Positions 35,306 through 45,388 of a DNA stretch of 64,000 nucleotides are shown here, in pieces. Numbering within the stretch: position 1 is the first letter of the stretch; each line of letters begins with the position of its first letter. Source of the DNA: Paraescarpia echinospica. Taxonomy: Eukaryota > Annelida > Polychaeta > Sabellida > Siboglinidae. Location: contig CM034532.1 in NCBI GenBank assembly GCA_020002185.1, forward strand, positions 49,725,349-49,789,348, in the 5' to 3' direction. A model generated the notes under the pieces. It saw only the letters and a program-made list of their open reading frames with translations, searched no databases and was not told the origin of the DNA. The translations under genes and the position numbers were made by a program.

Positions 35306-35565
35306 GAGGGTTGGACTCTCAATCGAGTACATGTTAATTTAATGGGTGGCGCAGTGGTTAGAGGGTTGGACTCTCAATCGAGTACATGTTAATTTAATGG
35401 GGTGGCGCAGTGGTTAGAGGGTTGGACTCTCAATCGAGTATATGTTAATTTAATGGAGAGGCGTAGTTGTTAGAGGGTTGGACTCTCAATCGAGTACATG
35501 TTAATTCAATGGAGTGGCATAGTGGTTAGAGGGTTGGAATCTCAATCGAGTACATGTTAATTTAA
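35306..35565 (+). repeat. Tandem array of tRNA-half-like units, right part
   Basis: Continuation of the 57-60 bp array after the solo LTR, about four to five more units with AGGGTTGGACTCTCAATCGAG-type cores. It ends at a TTAA used as target by the piggyBac-type element that follows. Confidence 0.75.
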
Positions 35566-36433
35566 CCCTTTTTATACCAAATACACACTGATGCATATTT
35601 ACCAACGTATCCGACTACGTCGCCATTTTGTGGCCATTTTGACTAAATTTATGCCTAAATTTATGGTTCTGTCATACGATCAGAACAAGGTTACATGGAA
35701 CTTCCTGCATGCCGGTCGCCATTTAATCAATGCAATTTCAGTGAGTTAGACGTGTTTTTCGAAAGTTGTTTTGTTGTAAATAATTGATAGGTTTTAAAAT
35801 GGCAGACGAATGTGCATCAGACAGTGAAGGTAGTGACATTTCTGGTGTAGACGAGTATATTATGGATGATTTTGACGGCGAAACGGCGGGTGACCCACTG
35901 GGTAGAGCGCAGGATTATGCTGCTGAGGGCGACGAAGAGACCCAGCCCCGATGGGTATCGAATTTGTTTGGCGAGTCCGACGAAGAGTTCAAAGGTTTTC
36001 AACACGACTGGATTAATATTTTGAACTGATGAAAATTGCTCATAAGTTTCATTCTAGTTGTCACACAGGCATGATTCTTTTAACAAAACGTAGCTATTGT
36101 ATTTTATACAACTTTTATTGAAGTTTCCGTGTATTCACATAAGAAGCAGTCAAAAAGTTGTGCTGAAGTTCGGGCATGTATTTTGTAAAAAAAACATTTC
36201 ACTCTACTAATTTAAACTTATTATATCGATAGTTGAATAAACAGGTATGCATTATAATCATTATAATCATTGGAATGCTGCACTTCTTAGCTTTCATTTG
36301 GTGTACGACAATTGTATACATACATTGTAGTTGCCGAGAAAATCTAATTTGAAACACAGCAGGTACTTTTTTAAATATCCGTTTTTTTTCCAAATGTCCT
36401 GGTAACATGGGCGGGTGTCTGGGATAAAAAGGG
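35566..36433 (+). mobile_element. piggyBac-type non-autonomous transposon (868 bp), TTAA target
   Basis: TTAA (35562-35565) precedes CCCTTTTTATACCAAATACAC, and the inverted end GTCTGGGATAAAAAGGG (to 36433) is followed by TTAA (36434-36437). The TTAA duplication and CCC-initial terminal repeats (10 bp exact, about 20 bp with mismatches) are hallmarks of piggyBac. An acidic ORF inside resembles a piggyBac transposase N-terminus. The catalytic region is missing, so the copy is an internal-deletion derivative. Confidence 0.9.
35799..36029 (+). pseudogene. Truncated piggyBac transposase N-terminus (76 residues)
   Basis: ATG at 35799 opens MADECASDSEGSDISGVDEY, an acidic Ser/Asp/Glu-rich stretch including GESDEEFKGF, typical of the region before the catalytic domain in piggyBac transposases, where repeated D/E-S-D-E-E-F motifs are common. 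It stops after WINILN, long before the DDD core; the rest of the gene is deleted. The reading frame from its ATG is intact, so a short acidic peptide could in principle be made if transcribed. No DNA-binding or catalytic part is present. Confidence 0.65.
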
Positions 36434-36589
36434 TTAAAGGGGTTTTCAATCCACTTGCAGCATTTTAAAAACTTCTTGGCCAAGTTTCTTCACTCTGCGT
36501 TGCTCCAGTTCACTCAGCTGTATCAGTGAGTACCTGGCTATAGACAGTGGTGGATATTTGTGTACAAATAGTCTTTGTGCAGTGACTGT

Positions 36590-36712
36590 AGCATGGCTGA
36601 ATGCTTCCCAGAGAAGTCAAGATGGGGGTTCAATTGAACAAGCGGGGAGTAAAGTGTAAAGCGCTTTGAGCAGTCCTAAGGACTGGGTACAGCTGTATAT
36701 AAGAACTGTTTC
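36590..36712 (+). mobile_element. SINE-like segment with LINE-type tail
   Basis: A weak A-box region (TAGCATGGCTGAATGC), a B-box-like GGGGGTTCAATTG, then TGTAAAGCGCTTTGAGCAG, TCCTAAGGACTGGGTA and GCTGTATATAAGAACTG. The last part is like the 3' end of CR1/L2-type LINEs, as expected for a SINE mobilised by such a LINE. Confidence 0.55.
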
Positions 36713-37268
36713 TTTGATGTGACTTTGATTACAGCTTATTGATGCAGCAACAGAGAACCTTGTGTCAAGCTTGATACAGTGTGAGCTTTCAGAGCATATC
36801 AGTAGTTTTGTAAAGGGAATTTGGACATGGGTGGTTTGCAGAAAACAGAAGAGTTGTTTCAATATGAATTGTGCTTCGAGTGTGGGACGTATGGTCCAGT
36901 GGATGGTGCACTCAGTGACCATCTGCTGGGACTGACAGGTGCTGACCAGGAGGCCTGGTTACTTGCCTGCATGTGCACACGTACTCACACATGCATGCAC
37001 CTGCGTGGGGGGTTGCTGACCCTGGCAACATACTATCTCCCACATACCACTGACAGCATTGGATGGGGCATTAAGGTGGCTGGGGAATGATACTGCATTG
37101 CTTGTTTGCAATTGTGCAGCTTCAGTAGACATTTTAAAGATAAACCATTGTTTTTTTCAGATAAATTTTACACTTTGAAATACTATAATATTCCAGTGCG
37201 CTGGACTTATCATTTGTTTGATATTTTATGATTGGAGTTTTTGATGTGTCTGTTAAAATGTCCACTAA

Positions 37269-38017
37269 GGCCACAATAAGATATAGTTGTTTTTCCGGTA
37301 ACATTGATTTTTAAAATGGGGTAGTAGGTAGGAAAATCATTATATTTTTTAAACCATTGTAATATTTTATTTATTATTTTTATTTAACCATTTTAGCTAG
37401 TGCCATATATGATGCCATCGAACGGAATTTGTTAGATCTACGAAACCCAGACTGTATCACTTTGTGCCAGCGTATCCTAGGCTGTTGTTATTCCTTTAAG
37501 TTTTGTGTTCGAAACCGGAATCTGTACACTTATGCGTGTTCTAACGATGTGACAAGTATATTTAATTAACAACATAACATGTCTTCAATGCGCATTAGCG
37601 GACAACCAGACAATGATCACGAAACGGTTTGTGTTAGCACCTTCCGTCCGCGTCCCTGTTTACGTCGGTTGACACGAGGTACGTAGCAGGGGCGCCATGA
37701 CACTTTGTAATGATTTACGTGGAAAACCATCCAATACTAGAGACGATCGCGGAATTTCAGTTCCAAAATGTTAATTCTTTTTACTTTTCAGGACTTTTGC
37801 AATGATTATCTGTATTTTTTAGCATGTTGAATGGTCGTTGTTATAGTCTTTTGCCAGAATATAATATAATGTTAAAAAAAGTTTTTGGTCAGAGGCAAGG
37901 GTCAAGGGACGGCATCATAAAAAATATATTTCTTTTCTTGAAAAAAATGCATATGGTCACACGTAAATACTGGGGACGGTCGGGTTACCGGAAACACAGG
38001 TATTATTTTATTTGGCC
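37269..38017 (-). mobile_element. MITE copy 2 (inverted) with 3-bp TAA target duplication
   Basis: It starts GGCCACAATAAGATATAG and ends TATTTTATTTGGCC, with TAA on both sides (37266-37268, 38018-38020). Its interior is the reverse complement of 32317-33078 over nearly the full length, for example GGGGCGCCATGACAC against GTGTCATGGCGCCCC. Each copy has its own target duplication, so they are independent insertions and not the two arms of one element. Confidence 0.8.
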
Positions 38018-40195
38018 TAAGTCTGACTTTTTTAGAGAACCCCCCCCCTGTCTGTACCAATTGTTATTGCAACTTGTTTTGTTCATGGGTAAGGTCTATT
38101 CATATATCATGTGTCACTAATGTCGGCACCGCAAGTGGTGTAGTTCTTAGAGAGAATTAAATTAGGTATCACTTCCTGGTTGCTAACATGGCAACAGAAA
38201 TGTTGGTGTCATTGCAGATGGGTGCCAATCGCAATGTGGTATGCGATGGACCTATCCCAGAACAGAAAATTGCGCTAATACGTTTAATTGGCATCATGCA
38301 TTTAGGTAATTGGACAATATGTTTGTACTTCATTATGAAGGAATTTACATTGGCGGAAAGTCCACTGTGATATGAAGATGTGATTGTTTCCATGGAAATC
38401 CCTACTGCTACTTCCATGAATTCAACGGAGATCATTTCCACCGAGACACATAAGAAATTGTTTTTAAGGGGCGGATTGGTAAAAAATTACATTAGTTCCA
38501 TGTGTTAGTTAACCTGCGTTATGGATTTAATAGTTCCTAGCATATTACGAGAGGAACATGAAGAAAACAAACTAGGGGCATATACGGTAAACTGTGTCAG
38601 CTGTTTAACATCTGTGACAGGCCAGCGGATGTGCCTGCTTGCTGGCCAGTGTGGAACAGAAATGGGTCATTACTTGGCCTGACCATGTGAAAGCCTGGCA
38701 ATAAGCAGGCATTATAGGTGATGAATCCTGCTGTAATCATCTTGGTAGTTGTAGCACACACGCATGCACACGCATGCACACGCATGCACATTGTATATTC
38801 TCACTTGTATTATAGTTAAACTTGTTTGGTTGTCTTGTCTTGTATATATTGTTATCAATGTTCTGAATAAACGTTCATTCAATTCAAATGCACACATGCA
38901 TGAAGGCACATGCTGACTCAGGTTCCGTGCTGAGCAGTGTAGGTGGGGGTTTACGTGGGCAGTTGTTTTTCTCCTCCCTGCCAGGCTGTGGCTACTGAAG
39001 TGGTGTTGACCTTTGCCGCCCTGCCATTGGCTGAAAGCTGCCACCCCCTTGGCAGTCTTCTCTTGTGCTGCTGGCTGGGCCCACTGCCTGCCTGCTAGCT
39101 TGACCCACTGTCATAGACAAGCAGCAGCTGTTGGGCAGAAGTAGTTCCGGCTAAGGCTACCTTCTCATGACCTCAAGCTGATTGCCGCTGCTGCAGCAGC
39201 AGCATCAGTAGTACAGTGGTGTCACGGTGATGTCCGTGGTGGAGTGGCGTCCACTACCTAGTCCACCCTAGAACTTGTGTTGTTTTGTATCCGGTGGTGC
39301 TACCGGTCTTATCTGTATATGGTGTGGCAGTGAGAAAAAATACTCGGATAAGGAGAGATTCCTCTGAGGATTTGTTTACGGTCTTAATGAGTTGAAAAGA
39401 TCTGGTTTAATTGATTGGCATTGTACAAGCATAGAGTCTCATGGGTACATGTGCAAACTCGCAGGCACACTAAAAATTATAGTGTAATGTTGATGTACAG
39501 TAATATTAGTGGTAACAGATGTAGCAGATGTAATAATAGATGTACTTTATATTAATAATATATGTGTTTAGTAGTACATTTCATTTGGACTGGAAACATA
39601 ATTACAGGAGCAAGCTTGAAGTCACAAGAAGGTAGACTTTTATAGGAAAGACTGGAAGATAGTTGTTGCATTTGGTAATAATTATCTCAAGCGTTGGACT
39701 AACAGAAAATAGGTGATACGTTTACTGAACAAAGACTAGCATGAAAAGTGACACATTCGGCCATAATGCAATGATCAAGATATATGGATGCAGTGTGAAA
39801 TCGATCTTGTTAAAAGGATGCGAGTTGTGGAAAATATCAATGATGAAGATGGTAACCCAATACGGTTCACAACACTTGCTAACACAGATCTGACCAAACA
39901 AAACACCTGACACGTCGTAAATCAACCGTACAGGATGGAAATATGACTGGATGTAGATGCACAACAAAGTGATTGGATTTTGATCGGGAGTAATTCAAGC
40001 ACTGCAGTGTCCCAACCAACAAAACAACATCAAATACAGCAATAACTAAGTAGTATAACAATGGTTGTAATGCAACAACATGTTAAGGGTTTTGGGCAAG
40101 ACACGATAAACACCAACATTTTAGACTTGGCAAAATTTCAGAATTGAAATCTACAAAAAAGATTTCGGACCTTGCTATCAATCGCTGTGATTTCG

Positions 40196-40766
40196 CAGTG
40201 TTCGCGCTGATGCCATTTTTGGGCGATATTACGCAGTTTTTCGAGGCAGGACGCGTTTTTTCAAGTTTCACCGCATACTACGGATGCGGTTTTTCAAGTT
40301 TCGCTGCGTCCCTTCGATGCAATTCTATGGTTCTTCAAAGTTATTTTTAGTCCCACGTTAGACAGGTCGCTTACAAAGAAATACGACAGATATCCATATT
40401 GTATGTCGACAACCGCACTTTCGTTTCACAACGAAATGGTGCCGCCACCTAGCGACCAAACTGTAAAAAATGGAATACTGAATAGTAGTTCCCACCGCCT
40501 AATGGCTAATTCAGAAACTAGGTAGAACGACTTTAGCGTGGCGTCCGGTCAATGTTTTTGACATCGTGGCATCCCCAGCAGCTAACAAGCCAAAAAGAGA
40601 TCGAATATTTGATACTGACTGGCTTTCAGAATTTAGCTGGCTAACATTTTAAATTAGTCCATTTAACAGTTCACATCTGTGGACCCCATTTTGGTTTTGG
40701 GGACCCCGTTTTTCAGGCTCATGGGGTCCCAGGACCCCAGTTTTTAAAACACTAACGCGAACACTG
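40196..40766 (+). mobile_element. hAT-type non-autonomous transposon 1
   Basis: Starts CAGTGTTCGCGCTGATG and ends TAACGCGAACACTG: 11-bp exact terminal inverted repeats CAGTGTTCGCG, a typical hAT end. Subterminal GGGGACCCC / GGGGTCCC words are repeated near the right end. Flanks TGATTTCG and TGATTTGT are similar but offset into the end, so the 8-bp duplication is not clean. A transposase N-terminal fragment is inside. Confidence 0.7.
40566..40655 (+). pseudogene. hAT transposase N-terminal fragment
   Basis: From a GTG at 40566, where an ATG may have stood, the frame reads ASPAANKPKRDRIFDTDW then LSEFSWLTF and stops. A basic start followed by W-L-x-x-F-x-W-L just before a TTF-type zinc finger is the usual N-terminus of KIAA1586/ZMYM-like hAT transposases. 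The finger and the rest are deleted. Short, so identification is tentative. Confidence 0.45.
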
Positions 40767-41692
40767 ATTTGTATTCTTAAGATGTTAAAATGTCACGTGC
40801 TACAAATTTTAATTTATGCTCTGACGATGCAGAAGTGAGTTTTTGAAGAAAAAAAATTGATATATCGCATTTCACCCTGGAACTGTTCATGTGGTAAATG
40901 GATGTTATCTGCTTAAAGGTTAGTGGAAGTTGGAACCGTTACTCAAATCTTCAAAGTAAACACAGCAATGTTTAACAACAATACACCATTGCTTTTTATT
41001 TAAAAAAAATGTTTTAGTACATAAAAAGCACTTTGAGTAGATGCCAGCCACAATTGTAGCAAAAATGTATAGAGCGAATATTTACCACTTGGTGTGCTTG
41101 AAAGACTATGCTGCAACCCACATATTTATACAACGATGTTTGATGTAGAGTTATGTCACCATAAACAATCATACAAGACACACAGAGCATTGTGGAGTGA
41201 TGGCACAATGCTAACCATTGAGCATTCATAACATAACTAGGGCTAACAAAAACTAGCTGGACTTGGGCCCAAGTTGTTTAGCAGTTTCACATAATTTTAC
41301 CTGTACATTTATGAGTTTTTTTATTTTATAAGGAAAAATTTATATTTAAGAATATGACTATTTAAGAATATGACTTGATAGTTTACCTAGATTTTTAATA
41401 TCTGAGGGACGGAGGAATACTTAATCAAGTGTTCAGGACGTGATTAATATTTACTGCATTCTCAGGAAATTTAGAAATTATGTATAATAACTTTTATGGA
41501 AACTTGTGCATTGTGTAAGTTATTTATTTCTTCCTTGATAATGGTTAATGTTTTAGTCAGGGAGAGTGAGGGGTTTTCGTAATAACATCAAATGGTTCTA
41601 GGAAAATGTATTTTTGCAAGGGATTTGGATGCTGAAAATATTATGTGTCAGTTTTTTGCATTGAGTATTTTTCGCTTTTTTAGTTTGATCAG
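40767..41692. other. Spacer between the two hAT elements
   Basis: AT-rich intronic sequence, no gene or repeat recognised; it ends in TTGATCAG, the target site of hAT element 2. Confidence 0.4.
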
Positions 41693-42760
41693 CAAGCCTT
41701 GATTTTTACGGGAGTCCGTTATTCCCTGTTTCGTCTACTGACACCTTATTTGTCCCTTGGTAGGAGTCTGTGTGACTCCCTAGCTTTAAAAAACGATAAA
41801 TCCAGTGTTAATGTGGCCGATGTTAACGATCCTTCAACTCATGTGTCTGCTGTCATCTTGCACCATATTTGGTATGTAACAAGCGATCGTACTCGCATGT
41901 AGTAGTTCGAAAATACTTGTAAGCGTGGTGCATCATAGTGCTTTCAATTCCGGCATGGATGCCGCCATAATGGGTAATGGCCTGCATGCGTTACATGGAG
42001 GTGTTCACTTGTGATTGGTCAAACTATCGGCATGAGAGGCGTACACACGCGGGAGAGTGGAGCGCTGCGGATAAACGAGACGCATGATTAAAATATGGCA
42101 AACATGCTAAGGTACTTGAAAGGTGGGGAAAAATTAAGGAAATGGCTGGCTGTAGAAAAGCAGTAAAAATCTGTTGCTTCAAAAAAGCTCAAAGACAAGG
42201 AGTACGATAACAGTAGAAGAAACCGATCGTTTCATATGTCATATCAGGACACGTAGCTTTGGCTGGAGTAGGACTCCAAAGCAGAGGCAATATTCTGTGC
42301 AGTTTGCAAACAATTTCCACAGCTCACAGACCAGAACAAATCTCCATTTTAATATACTAGTAAAGAAAGCTGCACAAATCTAAGACTGGAAGCACTTCAA
42401 CGACATGATAACAGCATTTCCCACAAGGGATGCCAAGCAAAGAAATCAGCAGAAGAAACTCCTGCTTCTAAAAATACCTAACTAAATTTCCTATTATTAT
42501 GATGCCAACCTGATGATCCAGATAGTTAAGCATGTGGGGAAGCCATACACATGCAGTATTACTACTGAAATATGCAGTGTTGCTAAGTACATATGTAATA
42601 TTATGAAGGACACAAGTAAAGCATACTTGTACTTAATTTGTTCAAGTTATAATTTGATTTGTTGAAAAAGTGCGGACTCCCAATTTTTTCTGCGGACTCC
42701 CAAATAAGAGCAGGTTAGGAGTCCGCTGGATTCCTACTGATTTCCCATAAAAATCTAAGC
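41693..42760 (+). mobile_element. hAT-type transposon derivative 2, 8-bp target duplication TTGATCAG
   Basis: TTGATCAG occurs exactly at 41685-41692 and 42761-42768; an 8-bp duplication is the hAT signature. The ends are related inverted repeats (GCCTTGATTTTTACGGGAG at left, CCCATAAAAATCTAAGC at right). GGAGTCCG/CGGACTCC words are repeated near both ends, as expected for transposase-binding motifs. A TTF-type zinc-finger remnant of a hAT transposase is inside. About 1.07 kb, without a catalytic core. Confidence 0.8.
42240..42481 (+). pseudogene. hAT transposase TTF-type zinc-finger remnant
   Basis: One frame reads WLE, stop, DSKAEAIFCAVCKQFPQ, LTDQNKSPF, stop (TAA 42350), TSKESCTNLRLEALQRHD, NSISHKGCQAKKSAEETP. 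The order W-L, C-x2-C, a C-T-N-L-R-L-E-A-L-x-x-H-D segment and S-x-x-H is the TTF-type zinc finger of KIAA1586/ZMYM-like hAT transposases. TAG at 42254 and 42269 and TAA at 42350 interrupt it, but the frame is kept. The RNase-H-like catalytic domain and dimerisation region are absent. Confidence 0.7.
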
Positions 42761-43897
42761 TTGATCAGGAAAAGACCCGGCATAACCTTGGTCAGTAACA
42801 ATGAGAAATAAAGAATGCATGCCTTGGCCTTGCAACAGGGCTGTTCCCTTTGTGCTCCTGGCTATGTCCACTTGATAAATATCTGGCAAGCTTCTAGCCA
42901 GAGCAGGACAAGCTGATTAGAGTGGTGTGTCCAAACCTGTGCTAGTGCTGGCCATTGTACATTGCCCAAGCTGACAGCTTCATGACCAACACAGCAATTA
43001 TCATTGACAAAACGGAGCACTGATGTCCAGTGAATGGACAAGTCCTTGACGGATGGTGTGACAGATATATGAATCTGTCTGCAAACCTGTTGAGTCATCG
43101 GGTGTAAAATTAATAAACGTCTTACACGAGTCATTGCCGAGATTGATGTTGCAGAAATAGACATATTTTTGGGCAGTCGGACCCACATAAATATGTACCA
43201 GTGATCAATAAACGAATCAACGTTTTATGTACAAATAAAACATGCAACAATGTAACAACCACAAAATAAATATTTTCTTCCCAAAAAAAGGAAATGTGAT
43301 GAGTAATACTTTTTGAGCACTTTCCACCAATCATAGCGTATTAAATGCAGGCTAGTGTTACAGTGATTTTGGGGTTTTCTGATAGTTTATTAAACATAAC
43401 ATTGTCATGAGATGGGTGTGACAGCTTGAGTGGTATCATCTTTGCTTATAAAATGTACCAAAGACCGTAGTAAAAAAGAAACAGCCTCAGGATCAGAGAC
43501 GAGAAAGTTCTACAAGGTAGTCTGGAAGATCAACATTGTAATAAAATTTGGTAATGTGTATCACTTACTTACTGGGCCACTATTGCAAAATCACTGGGTG
43601 TTTCTGCCCTGTAATAGGTGCATCAGGCAGCGTGTGTTTTATATGCAGGCTGGTTTGTTGGGCTGGTGGCAGCAGATGTGTGCCAGTGATGCCGCTGCTG
43701 TACCGCCCGCCGGTACCAGTGTCCTGTACAGCTGTTTGATGTCTGTGCCAGGGTTGGAGCATGCAGTGCAGTCCTGCTCCCCCTCCTCCCTCTCTCCCCC
43801 ACATTCTGAACTCAAACGCAAACTCATTAGAAGCGTTTATAGGGTGTTTGTGGGGTTGACTGATGTTATGAATGTATGCGGGTATGTAGCGCGTATG

Positions 43898-44110
43898 TAG
43901 CGCGGTTGTTTAGCAGTTAGAACACAGGGCTGTCGATCAAGGGGATGGTGGTTCGATTCCACCTGCTGTCAATTTGAAGCATGGGTATCTTCGTTCACCC
44001 CACTGTTGCCTGTCTTTCTGAAGAGACTCTAGAACCATTGGTCCCTTGTTCCCTGTGGAAGCAAAGGGGAAGCAAAGTTGACACTCATGGAAATGGAAAA
44101 AGCTTTCGTG
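43898..44110 (+). mobile_element. tRNA-derived SINE with perfect B box
   Basis: GGTTCGATTCC at 43950-43960 is a perfect Pol III B box and sits in a perfect 5-bp T arm (GGTGG / CCACC). GGTTGTTTAGCAGTTAGAAC precedes it in A-box position. The acceptor ends do not pair, so it is not a working tRNA gene. A non-coding body with AGAGACTCTAGAACC follows. Confidence 0.7.
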
Positions 44111-45250
44111 GACATGCTAACTCTATAGAATAGAAAAAGTCTGAAAATACACCATTCCAGTGTTAGGAATATAATTGTATAAGCTCTAGATAGGGCTGGT
44201 TGGAGTTGGATGTCACACAGTATTTAAACATTGCTATTCATGTAATGCTGGTGGTGTGTCAGAGGTTCACCCTCTCAGTTAGCGCTGACAGGTCATACAC
44301 CTCAAGTGAATGATGCCTTGCTTTATGCAAGGGTGTTTTATGGCACATTATTCCAATGGTCAAGTACACATAGAGCTCCCAGTGTCCAGCTACTGGCATG
44401 CTCTGCTGGTCAGCACCCATAGGAACTGCCTGTGTGCATACATTTACATGAGAGAGAAATTGGCCCAAAGTGCACCCAACCTTCTCCAGGGGCTGCCAAT
44501 TAAATGTGTTGAATTCAGATTGTGAGGTCGCCATTAAACATGTGTCGCATCTTAGGTGACTTATGCGTCTGTTCATTTCTTACTTTTCCCATCATAGTAA
44601 GCTAGGAAATACGGATCTGCTGTGTTGTTAATAAGACACTCAGGCTCGCAACGTGTGAAAGGACTTGACACCTTGCAGAGTCAGCCAGTGTAACATGCCA
44701 CCATAAATTCTGACGAAAGGAATGCGTTCACCTTGTTAGAAATTAGAGACATGGACACCTCATCTCAAAGATATTATAATTATGAGATACCAAACAGAAA
44801 GTGAAACTGAAATACATAAGTTCACTCCCCGTGCATAAAATTCTAGCTCGATAAAGGCTGAATGATTAATATCTCATTGCAAATGCTGATGCAAGGGCTT
44901 CTGTTGTGGAAAGGTGTCGGTTTTGGAAATGGCGGCCAAGTTCCGTGAAGATAAGTCAGTGAGAAACATCACATCTAAAGCATGATATATATGTATATAT
45001 ATATACATGCATTTGTTGACATTTCTATTAACACTCTTTTGCAACCATTTTCAGTGTTTATAACAATTGTAACACTTGGAAATACAACTCATGTGAAGTA
45101 TATAAAGATGGCATAACCAATAATTGGTATTCAACGAATGGTATCTCATTTGTCTCAAAAGTCTGCTGTCTCTTTTCTCTGTCATTACTTTTTTGCAACT
45201 TTTTTGGTTCAGTTTCCTAGTCGACCTAGTTATTATGTGTGTCATTGTTG

Positions 45251-45388
45251 TCTTCATGGTGATGGTGTTTCTTCATGGTGATGGTGTTTCTTCATGGTGA
45301 TGGTGTTTCTTCATGGTGATGGTGTTTCTTCATGGTGATGGTGTTTCTTCATGGTGATGGTGTTTCTTCATGGTGATGGTGTTTCTTA
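45251..45388 (+). repeat. 19-bp tandem repeat, seven units
   Basis: CATGGTGATGGTGTTTCTT repeats seven times without change, followed by an A run. Confidence 0.95.

Noticed and set aside
43430..43900. 156-residue + strand ORF
   Set aside because: No recognisable motif; it overlaps minus-strand ORFs in a GC-richer patch just before a SINE.
43898..43971. Functional tRNA gene
   Set aside because: The T arm and B box are perfect, but the acceptor arms do not pair and a SINE body follows.
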